DNA of 64,000 nt from Tenodera sinensis (lineage: Eukaryota > Arthropoda > Insecta > Mantodea > Mantidae), in contig CM060962.1 of assembly GCA_030765045.1 (NCBI GenBank), positions 146,368,525 to 146,432,524 on the forward strand, read 5' to 3'. Both the position numbers and the translations under genes were made by a program. This document shows positions 1 through 10,034 of the stretch, one piece after another. Each line of letters begins with the position of its first letter. The stretch's first letter is position 1. Under the pieces are notes generated by a model. It ran no database searches. It had not been told where the DNA came from and saw only the letters and a program-made list of their open reading frames with translations.

Positions 1-368
1 GGAGCTGTTTGCTATCGTAACATAAACTATTTGCTGAGTTATTTATTAAGATTAAGCTAGCTCACTGGATTTTCACTGAAGGTCATTCGTCAAGAACTAA
101 TGCGTGACCAATACCTGTCATAGCCATGAAGCGTGTCGGAAAGAATGTGAAACTGCCAGTTGTTTATGCGAGCTTATCGCATAAACATGGCTAGACGGTG
201 CGTGTATACTCTGTTTAGATGCACTCATATCTCCTGGACAGCAACGTCTCATTTATCGGAAGGCGCGAGAGTTCTATTTCTGTTTTATCACTGACTATAC
301 TCCAAGTTACTGTGACTTTGGTGAGTGTAAAGTAAAGAAGACAGATGTAGTCGAGATAAAGAAACACT

Positions 369-374
369 TTTATT
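369..374 (-). terminator. Poly(A) signal of the solo LTR
   Basis: AATAAA on the minus strand, 3' of the TATA box and about 55 bases before the CA end of the LTR. Confidence 0.5.
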
Positions 375-490
375 TCCGTAAACAGTAACTTTGTACACTC
401 GTTGCAACAGCAAGAAAGTCTTTACCGATTCACCAACAGCACGGCTCCGAATTAGTAACACAAAAACTGTCCCTTCTCACACTTTACCGC

Positions 491-498
491 TATTTATA
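491..498 (-). promoter_or_regulatory. TATA box of the solo LTR
   Basis: TATAAATA on the minus strand, about 185 bases inside the TG end of the LTR and about 120 bases before its AATAAA. Its placement fits an LTR U3 promoter. Confidence 0.5.
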
Positions 499-966
499 TC
501 TCCCAGGCACTATTCTGGAAACTTCAGGAAAGTTCAGTTATTATTGCGGTGAAATACAAAGCAGAAAATTCCAGGTCTCTATCCCTTTCTCTCTTTCGGC
601 AAGCGCCCCAACAATGCGGCCATTCTCTGTCTCTTCCCTTCGGCTCCTTTGCGGTAGTGCCGACAATAATGCGATGGGCGACATTACTGATATTTCGCTC
701 TTCTAGTAAACAAGATAAGAAGCGATTGTAGCGCTCGACTACCAAGGTCAATACGTCACAACGCTCTGCCAGGTAATACATGAGTCTGCAAGATAAGAAC
801 AGGGATTCCTCCACTGCACTGCATCGGTTTTCAATCCTGCTAGCATATACACCGAAACTAGTCAAATTTCGTCATTTGTGAATCCGCAGAGATTATACCT
901 AATTCTAGTTTTGTTGTGTTGTGTTGAGAAATTACATATCGACAGTTTTGAGTTCACAGTGGATTA

Positions 967-1434
967 AAGATGTCTGGAGTAAAAATTGGTGCAATTGCCA
1001 CAAAATGCTGCGAAAATTAAGACACTGTGTTAAGAAATGACTTCGCATACTTTCCCGCAAATCTTGGTTTCCATAAAGAAACTATCAGTAGGAATGTTTT
1101 GGGAGAAGCAATTCAAGTAGTTCAGGATGTGGAAAAAAACTTTGGTTCTTTTTGACCCTGCAACACAAACCCCAAAAAGAAAATTCAAGGAAGTGTTCGA
1201 AAATAGTGGATTTAACAGCGTATAAAATTTCAAATATGTTGGATGGGCAACATGAAATTTTTGAGTGACATTACATGTCATAATGATGCTAGACTGGCTT
1301 TTTGTGACGTGGAGTGATCGTTTTCGAAATTCAAGACAATTTTGGGTGACAATCGTCGAATCCTTCGGGACGGAAAATTCGAGGAAGCATGCGGTCTGTA
1401 CTGTAATTCTACAGAACTTGGTGATCCCTTCTAA
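967..1434 (+). pseudogene. hAT transposase, C-terminal relic (CGGBP1-like family)
   Basis: Reading one forward frame gives KMSGVKIGAIATKCCEN, then NDFAYFPANLGFHKETISRN, and after several stops FCDVE*SFSKFKTILGDNRR. The last part matches CDVERSFSRYKSVLRDNRR in the hAT copy at 3040-3441 and is the dimerisation end of hAT transposases. At least four in-frame stops are present. The N-terminal zinc finger and the catalytic part are absent. The following AT-rich tail to about 1600 may hold its terminus (ACCCGAACCCTAT near 1580), but no target duplication was found. Confidence 0.6.
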
Positions 1435-2523
1435 GAATAATATGTGGTGAGTAATAGGTACATTTATATTAGGTAGTTCAGCCATTTAGATCTTAAAAAA
1501 GTTTGTTTTAGCACATATTTTCGACATTTTTAGCACATAAAAAAGTAAATATTTTCCAAGGTTTTAGCAGCTAAAAACCCGAACCCTATTGATAACTATA
1601 AAGGATATCGAAAGATAATTTAAAAGCTTCCAGTGTTTACGTAATAGGAACTTATATTTTCAGCCAAACTGACGGAAACCTTTAGAAATTAATATTTTCA
1701 ATCACGCAGTCCCTGAAAGTCTTTAATTTATAACATTTACACTTTTCTTTAACTGTGTAGGGTTACAGTGTTTCAAAATGGTTATAGGCCAAAATGTTAG
1801 CAGTCGGATCCAGTTTTTTTCGGTAGCTTTATATGGCTATTTAAAACAAACAAGAAATTAGACTTTCCTAAAAAGTGGGTGCATAGAAGAATGCGGAAAA
1901 TGTCATAGACAACTGTCTAACCGAGTATTCTAGTTCACCTGTTCCTTCGATAGTTAGAAACTATCTTTAAAAACTTAGATAATATGGAACTAATCAACAA
2001 ATAGAAACCGAATGCTAGTATGACAAAAGAAGGGCACAGGAGGGAATTGGGTGATAAAAGGTATATCCTGCAACATCGGCCTGAGATAAGCTTATTAGCT
2101 GGAGACAGGTACTATCTTTCGCAAAAGTAAATACCCACCTTCAGTGAGACCTGCGTGAAGGGCGCTCTAATTCTCAGGCGTACCTAAATAGATGGTATGA
2201 GAATGAAATCAGTCATATACGTATGCTTCCCTTGCTGTTCAGAGGGGTGGCAGCCATTGGCTCACCTCGCAACCTTGGGAAGCGATATTTCAGGAATTAC
2301 TCTAAATTAAAGCGTAAATATTGCAAGTTCAACGTTACTACGTCTGCAGAAAATATGTTACTATTGGTTTCTGATTAAATAGTGGACCTTCCACCATCGT
2401 CTTATATATTCTTTCCAGCCACTTGACTTGTATTCCTGGTATCTTTTGTAAACATAGTCTTTTAGTATTCATCGCCATTTTCCCTTAACTAAAGCATTAA
2501 CAATTTGATCAGTCCATCTCCCA
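1435..2523. other. Non-coding interval
   Basis: AT-rich sequence with no ORF, repeat pair or RNA gene that I can support. The last part (2300-2523) may be the decayed 3' end of the adjacent minus-strand retroelement. Confidence 0.4.
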
Positions 2524-2876
2524 TTACTGCTCAATCTCACTCTTAAATAGTCGAATTTCCTCACCTCCAACATTGCACTTTTCCTTCCTCTTCAATTTAT
2601 TTCCTCGTTTGAAAACAATTACCTTTGACCTTTTATAATTAATTTTCAAGCCCCACTTCTTGCAATAATCATGTACAATTTGTATAACCCTTGATAATCC
2701 TCCAATTGAAATTGAGCCCACTACTAAATCATCTGCAAAAAGTAAACCTGGTGTTTCTCTGTTGTTCACTGTAGGCAAATATAAATTATCTTTATCTAAC
2801 TCATCGAGCATATCATCTACAAATAAATTAAACAGTATAGGGCTAAGCTTACATCCCTGTCTTAAACCCTTATTAC
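2524..2876 (-). pseudogene. Non-LTR reverse transcriptase, 3' half
   Basis: The minus-strand frame reads SNKGLRQGCKLSPILFNLF followed by LLFADDLVVGSISIGGLS and YCKKWGLKINYKRSKV. These are reverse transcriptase blocks: the GLRQGCPLSP block, the FADD catalytic box with its two aspartates, and the following W-L-IN-KSKV block typical of LINE polymerases. The fragment begins exactly at the end of a hAT terminal repeat. Its missing upstream half lies on the opposite strand at 5110-5293. The short segment SNK is encoded on both sides because it is the hAT target-site duplication. The LINE clade is not certain. Confidence 0.8.
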
Positions 2877-4695
2877 TAGGGCTCGGAAGTTCATGCCCTA
2901 AAAAACACTGAAATATGCATGCCAATATGCTCTTAAAAACTTGAAAATATGCTAAGAAATATGCACTATTTAATTAAAACAATTAATGTTTCTTTGTAGT
3001 AGACAAGACGAGTTAGTATAAATAATAAATAAAGTTACCTTATTCCTTAGAGGTTGAAGCAGAAGTGGTCCTGCTGCTAGTATTAACTGCTAAATTGCAG
3101 CTCACAACCAACACTTTGCACAAATTTTCAACTGTAAAACATCGTCTGTTGTCTCGCAAAACACTTTTGTAACGTGAAAAACTTCTCTCCACGTCACAAG
3201 ATGTTATCGGGTCATATTTAAATGATGTTAACTGCTTCACAGAGAGAGTCAAGTCTCTTGGTGTGACAGATGGTTTTCTTTCCAGGATATCTCGAATATC
3301 GCACATCTGTTTATAACCAGAATTTTTTGAAATTACATAATTCACTTTCTCTTTCACTTTTTGTCCTATGCTACCAGAAACCGAACTTGGATCACATTTT
3401 TTTTCCAAAGACAGTAAGTGGTTCATGCAAGGGAGATCCATGGGAAAGAATCACGTATTGTCTCAGAAATACGATGAAGAACGTGTGCCAAACAAGGTAT
3501 ATGAATTAAGTTAGGAAAAATACATTTCAGAGTTTGTCCTGATTTTACCATATAAGGACCTGTATCAGTAACAAATAAAAGTAACCGGTCGTATTTGATT
3601 CCACATGGCCATAGTAATTTCAAAGAGTCCATCACAAACTGGGTCACAGTTACATTGTCAGTGGCCGACAATTCGCACACATTAAGAAGATAAGGTGTAG
3701 TCTTTTGTCCATTATTTAAAGCACCCACGATTATATTAGCAATAGAACGGCGCTCAGAATCAGGAGGTCCATCAACAACCACAAAAACTGATCCGCTAAT
3801 TGATTTTGTATATTTGACAATACGTTATTGTAAACAATGTCCTACATAAGTCTTACGCAGTGTACTTTCTGTAGGCACATGTTGTCGAGTGTACTTGGTA
3901 AGAAAGTTTTTAAATGTCGGATTATTAATTTTGAACAAGGGAATATCAGAAGCTAAAAATGCTTGGCACAAGTCATAGGAAAATTCAGTAACCCTACTTC
4001 CTAAACACTCCACTAGCTGCTTTTGAACAGGTTCTTTGTTTGCGAGTTTTCTGATTAGATTCTCCATATGTTCTGCTGTTTATATGCTGAACTATTTGAA
4101 ATCTTTTCTCACTCCCTACATTTTTCTCACACGCTCCACAAAACAGTGCCCTATTATCTGTATTCTGTAGATTTTATATGCCTAATTTAATTTGGTGGGA
4201 ACCAGTTTACAATACTGTTACGTTTGAAGACCACGATACAACTGCTGGTGGACAGGCAAGCGTTGCTATAGTCGTGCTGCTCAAAACTTTGACCTGCACT
4301 TTATCTTTGTTAATATAAACCTCTCAGATAACGCACTGATTATTCTCCACGCACATATAATGAAAGGAGGAAACGGGATTCACTACATGAGAACATGACT
4401 CAGCATTAGTTCTCGCCACCTAACGAATTGCATCATGTGCATTACTACCAATATGAAAAATATAATCCAGATGGAAAAAATAATAAAAAACCATAGAAAT
4501 CATTAAAATATGCAATATAGGGGCTATAATATTGAAATAATATGCATTTATCAAAATCAAGAAAATATGCAGTTATATGCACTATAAAATCATGTCCAAA
4601 TAACTGAAAATTCCATAATTCGTGCACATAATGTAAAAGCATACATTTTTAACCCCTATGAAAAAACATGCAAATGCATGAACTTCCTAGCCCTA
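2877..4695 (-). mobile_element. hAT transposon, copy A, inverted terminal repeats present
   Basis: It is bounded by TAGGGCTCGGAAGTTCATG at the left and the reverse complement of TAGGGCTAGGAAGTTCATG at the right. The flank on the transposase 3' side is GTAATAAG (minus-strand sense), while the flank on the 5' side is GTTATGGA, so the two ends do not share a duplication. GTAATAAG instead matches the flank of copy B at 5286-5293. Copy A lacks about 300 internal bases present in copy B (equivalent to about 6613-6920). Its ends therefore seem to come from two different insertions. Confidence 0.8.
3040..4170 (-). pseudogene. hAT transposase of copy A (CGGBP1-like)
   Basis: Minus-strand pieces in order: a BED-type finger (FCGACEKNVGSEKRFQIVQH near 4100-4150), a helical block SDIPLFKINNPTFKNF with ESTLRKTYVGH, a catalytic-core block LLLFVTDTGPYMVKSGQTL with IPCLAHVLHRISETIRDSF, and the dimerisation block SCDVERSFSRYKSVLRDNRR. 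This is the domain order of hAT transposases related to the host protein CGGBP1. Frameshifts separate the pieces, and an internal deletion joins the core to the C-terminus near 3435, removing part of the insertion domain. It cannot encode an active enzyme. Confidence 0.85.
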
Positions 4696-5011
4696 TCCAT
4701 AACACACGACGAACTGTTTGGTATGACATCTTCTTTCCAGACAAATTTTCTACTAATGGTCGTAACTGAGCAACACTTAATTTTGGATTTTCTCGGATTT
4801 TGCTTATAATGAAACTTCCTTAAGTGCATTCGGTCTATTTTCTTTAGGTTTTCTTCGTAAAACCTTGCTCCTTAAATTTGTTCACTATGTACTGAATGGT
4901 GGAGTGCGATTTATTAACTGTATGTCCTATTTTTCTGAGTGAATTCCCTCTAAGTGCCAGGTTAATGATTACCTGCTTAAGGTCAGAACTAAGCTCTTTT
5001 TCCTTGCCCAT
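4696..5011 (-). pseudogene. Tc1-like transposase, N-terminal fragment
   Basis: The likely start is the Met at 5011, giving MGKEKELSSDLKQVIINLAL and RKIGHTVNKSHSTIQYIVNK, the first helix-turn-helix of Tc1 transposases. It continues out of frame toward QNPRKSKIKC and a VRRVM-like stretch, the second DNA-binding half. The reading stops abruptly at the 5' terminal repeat of hAT copy A, so this Tc1 was probably the target of one hAT insertion. The catalytic DDE domain is not adjacent; the Tc1 at 61.5-62.7 kb is a different subfamily. Confidence 0.7.
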
Positions 5012-5109
5012 TTTGCTACTGACAGAACATACGTACACAACTGCGTGTAGCGACCTTTGAAACACATGCCTGTTGGAGTTGTTTACTACACAGTTTGGCA
5101 TTCTTAACT

Positions 5110-5293
5110 GCTTTACGACAAATTTAAAAGAGGGAAAGTTTATACGGCATTTATGGATTTAGAGAAAGCTTTTGATACCATAGATAGGAAAGCACTATGG
5201 GTGAAAATGATAATTTTATATATATAAAAGAACAATAACTTTTGTATTAGGTTGAACGGAAATGAAGTAACAGAGAAGGTTGCAAGTAATAAG
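5110..5293 (+). pseudogene. Non-LTR reverse transcriptase, 5' part
   Basis: The forward frame reads GKVYTAFMDLEKAFDTIDRK and, after a short damaged stretch, RLNGNEVTEKVASNK. The first is the polymerase block with the first catalytic aspartate (AFxD). The second is the segment that precedes the GLRQGC block in LINEs. It ends at 5293 exactly where the hAT copy B terminal repeat begins, and its natural continuation is the minus-strand fragment at 2876-2524. Upstream it is cut off against the Tc1 fragment. Confidence 0.75.
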
Positions 5294-6951
5294 TAGGGCT
5301 AGGAAGTTCATGCATTTGCACGTTTTTTCATATGGGCTAAAAATGTATGCTTTTACGTTATGTGCACGAATTATGGAATTTTCAGTTATTTGGACATGAT
5401 TTTATGGTGCATATAACTGTATATTTTCTTGATTTTTATAAATGCATATTATTTCAATATTATAGCTCCTATATTGCATATTTTAATGATTTTTATGGCT
5501 TATTAGTATTTTTATCAATCTGGACAATATTTTTCATATTGGTAGTATTGCACATGATGATGCAATTCGTTAGATGGCGAAAACTAATGCCGAGTCATGT
5601 TGTCATGCAGTGAATCCCCTGTTTCTACCCTTTCATTATATGTATGTGCGTAGAGAATAATCAGTGCGTTATCTGAGAGGTTTATATTAAATATAAAGTG
5701 CAGGTGAGCGTTTTGAGCAGCACGATTGCCTGCCCACCAGCAGTTGCATCGTGGTCTTCAAACGTAACAGTGTTGTGAACTGGTTCCCACCAAATTAAAT
5801 TAGGCGTATAAAATGTTAAAAAGCTCTTCAAATGCCGAAAATAAAACCAACTTCGAGTGCTAGATTAATTAATTTACAGAAAGAGTTTTCGGGTGACTTA
5901 ATATCTACAGATAATAGGGTACTGTTTTGTGGAGCGTGTGAGAAAAATGTAGGGAGTGAGAAAATATTTCAAATAGTTCACCACATAAACACAGCAAAAC
6001 ATAAGAAGAATTTAATCAGCAAACTCGCAAACAAAGAACGTGTTCAAAAACAGCTAGTAGCGTGTTTAAGAAGTAGGGTTACTGAATTTGCCGAGCATTT
6101 TTAGCCGCTCATATTCCCTTGTTCAAATTTAATACTCCGACATATAAAAACTTTCTTGCCAAGTACACTTGACAACATGTGCCTGAAGAAAGTACACTGC
6201 GTAAGGCCTATGTAGGACATTGTTACAATAACGTATTGTCAAATATACAAAATCAGTTAGCGGATCAGTTTTTGTGGTTGTTGATGAAACCCGATTCTGA
6301 GCGCCGTTCTATTGTTAACATAATCGTGGGTGCTTTAAATAATAAACAAAAGACTACACCTTATCTTAATGTGTGGGAATTGTCGGCCATTGGCAATGTA
6401 ACTGTGACCCAGTTTGTGATGGACTCTTTGAAATTACTACGGCCATGTGGAGTCAAATACGACCGATTACTTTTATTTGTTACTGATGCAGGTCCTTATA
6501 TGGTAAAATCAGGACAAACTCTGAAAGGTATTCTTCCCAACTTAATTCATATAACGTGTTTGGTACACGCTCTTCATCGCATTTCTGAGACAATACGTGA
6601 TTCTTTCCCATTGGTAGATAGATTTGTGTCCAGTACAAAAAGAATTTTTGTTAAATCTCGAGTTGAGTTGTTTAGATCAACAGCACCTAATATCCGACTT
6701 CCTCTTGCACCAGTGTTAACTCGATGGGGAACATGGGTCGATGCAGTTTTATATTATGCTGAGCACAGAAATAGTCGAAGAGGTTAATTCATTGGACTTG
6801 AAAGATACTTCATCAATAGAAACTGTGCAAAATATCAGGCACTGGGTTAAACGAGGATCTTAGTTTCATATCTGCTCATTTTTCTTATGCCAACAACCAT
6901 AACGGCATTGGAAGCTGTAGGATCTCCCTTGCATGAATCACTTACTGTCTT
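5294..6951 (+). mobile_element. hAT transposon, copy B, 3' end missing
   Basis: It starts with TAGGGCTAGGAAGTTCATG immediately after GTAATAAG in the reverse transcriptase. The first 320 bases match copy A in inverted orientation (5347-5510 against 4642-4480). The match to copy A's 3' part runs to the GGATCTCCCTTGCATGAA segment at 6921-6950 and then stops at a GT-rich tract. No 3' terminal repeat or second target duplication is present. Confidence 0.8.
5832..6951 (+). pseudogene. hAT transposase of copy B (CGGBP1-like)
   Basis: The ATG at 5832 opens MPKIKPTSSARLINLQKEF, then a BED-like finger with FCGACEKNV and H-x5-H (VHHINTAKH). A frameshift near 6100 is followed by ESTLRKAYVGHCYNNVLSNI, the core LLLFVTDAGPYMVKSG, the hAT C-x2-H motif in ITCLVHALHRISETIRD, and RWGTWVDAVLYYAEH. 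It is longer in the centre than copy A but lacks the dimerisation end. Frameshifts and a stop at 6787 disable it. The start codon is supported by the family's usual short basic N-terminus. Confidence 0.85.
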
Positions 6952-6954
6952 TTG

Positions 6955-6992
6955 TGTCTGTGTGTGCGTGCGTGTGTGCGTGCGTGCGTGCA
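6955..6992. repeat. GT/GCGT-rich simple repeat
   Basis: Alternating GTGT and GCGTGC units replace the 3' end of hAT copy B. Confidence 0.7.
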
Positions 6993-6999
6993 AAACGAC

Positions 7000-7440
7000 A
7001 GAACCCACGTAGTCGGCGTAGATTTATCTTATCACACTATGATGTCGCAATAAACAACTGACGTCACTTGCCACACGTAGATTTTGTTGACAAAACTTTC
7101 CTATTTTCTGCCAGCGAAAACGGAGAACAAAAGAAGTATTAGTAAAATTTTCTCTGAGAGGGACAAAATATTGTCAGCATTAATGTCTGAAAATAAGAAT
7201 AGTATAAAGTCATGGTCGCAGTTACAAACACGAAGTAGGAATGTTGGCAATATTCAATTATATATGTCCTCAGATTCGCATCGCAGACTGTTTTTAACCT
7301 GTCCTGTTTCAAAACGTTTCGCTTTCCGCCAGGCTTTGACTTTTGGTGTGACGGCGGCTTATAGCACCGATAACATTGGAGAAGTTACTAATATCATAGA
7401 AACCTTGCTTCACAGTTTGTAAGGACTTGCTTTGAGGCAT
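7000..7440. other. Interval with one unassigned ORF
   Basis: A forward ORF of 112 codons (7084-7422, MLTKLSYFLPAKTENKRS...) is open. I do not recognise it and it has no recognisable motif. It may be part of a decayed element rather than a gene. Confidence 0.25.
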
Positions 7441-7760
7441 ATTTATATGTTCTAGGTGACAAATGAGGCGTATCGGAAAGAATTTGAAACTGCGGAGTTT
7501 ACGAGAACCTATCGCACATACGCGTCGAGTCAGTGTATGCGCACTGTTCCGATAAAATAATGCCTTCAGGACAGGAGCGTGTTATACATAGGCAGGGGCA
7601 CGAGATTATCCATTTGTGTTGCATTACGGACCGTACGCCAAGTAGGTTGTATTTCGCTGTTCTAGTGAACATAAAGCAAGCGAATGTAGCACTCTAACAA
7701 CCGAGGTCAATACGCCTGATCGCTTTTCCAGTTAATATTGTACCCTCATTTGTGCAGTGC
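7440..7760. repeat. Dispersed repeat family B, copy 2
   Basis: Uninterrupted counterpart of 115-790 and the empty-site reference for the solo LTR: CGTACGCCAAGTAGG continues directly into TTGTATTTCGCTG. Confidence 0.6.
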
Positions 7761-8234
7761 TGAGGCCCACGCTTCTTGTTATTTTACAGTGTACCTACAT
7801 TTTTGAACATTAATATGATCTATTACATCCTGAAAAGTTCCTTTTGCATAATAATGAAGGATAATCTAAAGTCCGTATTTGTGTAATCACCAGCTGATTT
7901 TGTACCGACACGACCATAATTCGTGGAATAAGTTTTACAGTCTGCGGCATTACCACTTGCAGGATATCCATGAATGTTTGTTTGGAGAACCTTAATCTAA
8001 CTTTACATGCTGTTGTCATATTCCTGAACAGGAGTGGACCTCTATCTCAAAATCGTTGGTCTTGGTAGAAATGCAGGTTAAGATTGCGCGTTTGCCTTAG
8101 CACTTCACAGCGCTTTCCCCGCACACGTAGCATTACATTACACCCATTGATTGCACAACTTGTAATACACGTAGTTGACAATTGACACTCAGGACATGGG
8201 ATATTTACAGTTGTATGTTATGTAGTTATAGATA

Positions 8235-8897
8235 TGTCGGATGATTTTGTGATGGTGTCAGAAACTTTCAGGGAGAATTAAGGAGGACAAATGCAATAAT
8301 CTGATGTAAGGAACCTAGGTCCGGAAATGTCTCCTTCACAAGTTATAGGCGAAAGTTGTTTTCATAGATAGGTAGGTAATTAGTAATAAGGATCGATAAC
8401 CGGACCGCCATCTAGAAGTATCACGAGTGGTTTAGAATTACAATGCCATGAAGGCAATGTAGAAGGCGTTTTAAACTTACGTACGGCAACAATAGTTCAA
8501 TGCAGATGGCGTGATGTGTACTGTCTGACGTGCTGTCCTGTAACATTACTTGAGTTTTTCTTGTGGGGTCACGTGAAAAGTCTTGTGTACGTGAGACCAG
8601 TAGAAAATGAACAGGATCTACTAGCACGAATTCTCGCCGCCTGTGACATTGTCAGAGAGACTCCAGAGTTGCTCGTCCAAGTACGACAGAACATCGTACG
8701 TCGTCATACCCGAATTATGACTTGTATAAATATAAATACAGAGAAATAAAATTTCACGCTCACAGGTATCCCAAACTCTTGCCTCTAATCGTGCGAAGGA
8801 GACGTTTTCGGACCAAGGTTCCATATATCAGATTAATGCATTTGTGCTCCTGAATCTTCCCTGAAAGTTTCTAACACCATCACGAAATCATTCTGTA
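8235..8897 (+). mobile_element. Tc1/mariner-superfamily element with about 100-bp inverted repeats
   Basis: The left end TGTCGGATGATTTTGTGATGG and the reversed right end TACAGAATGATTTCGTGATGG stay aligned for roughly 100 bases (the words AGAAACTTTCAGGGA, AATCTGAT and CGTCTCCTTC/TGTCTCCTTC recur in order). TA dinucleotides flank both ends (8233-8234, 8898-8899). At 663 bp it is far shorter than an autonomous element and carries only the transposase tail, so it is an internal deletion derivative. Confidence 0.75.
8516..8749 (+). pseudogene. Mariner-like transposase, C-terminal tail
   Basis: The frame reads LEFFLWGHVKSLVYVRPVEN and QDLLARILAACDIVRETPEL, the block following the last catalytic aspartate in a mariner-related family (usually SPDLTPLDFFLWGHLK). 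The catalytic residues upstream have been lost with the internal deletion. The ORF ends at TAA just before the right inverted repeat. The same family with its core preserved is seen at 63387-63784. Confidence 0.75.
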
Positions 8898-10026
8898 TAT
8901 TTTGAAAACGTGGAGTCGCTTAAAAGGGACGATGGGTGACCCCACGACTTTAACGAGGTAACATTGTGTTCTTAAACCACTACTTATTAACTCAGGATAA
9001 CTTCGCACCCACCCAGGATTTGATAACGCATTTCTGATGAAACGTTTTTAGCAGATACGCAATCAGATTGAATATGTCAAACGAAGATTCTACAATGAAT
9101 AACAGAATTGAAATATCGTGCAACACTTTCCGGGATAAAACAACAATTCTATACACACATCAATGCACAATATTCATACAGTAATAGTTTTTATTTACTT
9201 GTATCTTAGGATGACATTTCATAAAGTTAAGAACAAACCTTATGATGAAAGTAATAATGGCGGCAATTTACTAACTGTTTATAGGTCTTAGATTTGATCT
9301 ATGTAGTTTAAAGGATCCATTAACGATCCAAAAACGTCTTAGATCGGTCTTGCAACTCATCGCAGAGGCAAATGAACACCGTAACGCTAACAAAACCTGT
9401 AAATCCGTTCTTACAACCCAGCATGCGAATGTAACGAATAATACAGATACATTTAAAATATTTATAACATGTATTTTAAGCTTTGCAGTTACAGGACACA
9501 AGAAAGTAAGTTATATTTGGTTACCACTTGCAACAGATTTATAACACCTTAATCAATGTGCTAAAAGGTAACGATAAAAAAAGGAAAGAAATTGAACTTC
9601 CCTAGTTATATCACTGAAATAAACGTGCTATAAATGAAATTAATACTCTGCATTCAAATATATCCCGTAGAAGTCTACTATACATCCTTGTAAGTGCAAA
9701 AGCCCAAATGTCAGAGGACATCACTGTACAAACAGACACTGCTGTAGTGACGGCATCAACGGGCGTTAGTGTACTCATTCAAAAGTATATTATCCACATC
9801 TGTAGTGATCGGAAAATGGTCACTGCCAAAATGTGTTTTATAAACTGACCAATTAAGTAAGTGTACGTTACTGAAAGATGTTATCGACAAATCCATGCTA
9901 CTAAAAGTGTGCCGTGAGCTAGATCGAAGTAGGTAGGTTGGGAAGTATTAATTAATAGCAGGTTTTGTTCAAACAATAGTGATTCTTTAAGTTTCCCTCT
10001 TTGGTCAATTTTATTTCAGCCTTATG
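8898..10026. other. Non-coding interval
   Basis: No supportable gene or repeat. Short overlapping ORFs at 9270-9545 show no known motif. Confidence 0.4.
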
Positions 10027-10034
10027 ACATGCAG

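Larger units (their letters stand above)
313..683 (-). mobile_element. Solo LTR of an LTR retrotransposon
   Basis: A 371-bp insertion flanked by the 6-bp direct repeat TTACTG (307-312 and 684-689). Read on the minus strand it starts TG (TGTCGCCC...) and ends CA (...AAAGTCA), the usual LTR termini. In that orientation a TATAAATA box (491-498) lies upstream of an AATAAA signal (369-374), the expected U3-R-U5 order. The empty site is visible in the second copy of the host repeat near 7650. No internal retrotransposon sequence remains, so it looks like the product of LTR-LTR recombination. The family (Gypsy or BEL) cannot be told from the LTR alone. Confidence 0.65.
115..790. repeat. Dispersed repeat family B, copy 1, split by an LTR
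   Basis: The pieces 115-306 and 690-790 match 7450-7745 in the same order (for example the shared words TCGGAAAGAAT, TTATTTCGCT/GTATTTCGCT and AGGTCAATACG). The match is broken by 371 bases that are absent from the other copy, which fixes the edges of the inserted LTR. No coding potential is visible and I do not recognise the family. Confidence 0.6.

Noticed and set aside
1030..1485. Minus-strand ORF of 151 codons
   Set aside because: It is the antisense shadow of the plus-strand hAT relic at 967-1434, whose frame shows family motifs; the minus frame shows none.
7810..8019. Minus ORF reading RLRFSKQTFMDILQVVMP and QNQLVITQIR, faintly Harbinger-like
   Set aside because: The similarity to the RFRLxKxT...LLxxLRFYATG pattern is too weak and breaks after a few residues. 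No terminal repeats or TAA duplication were found.
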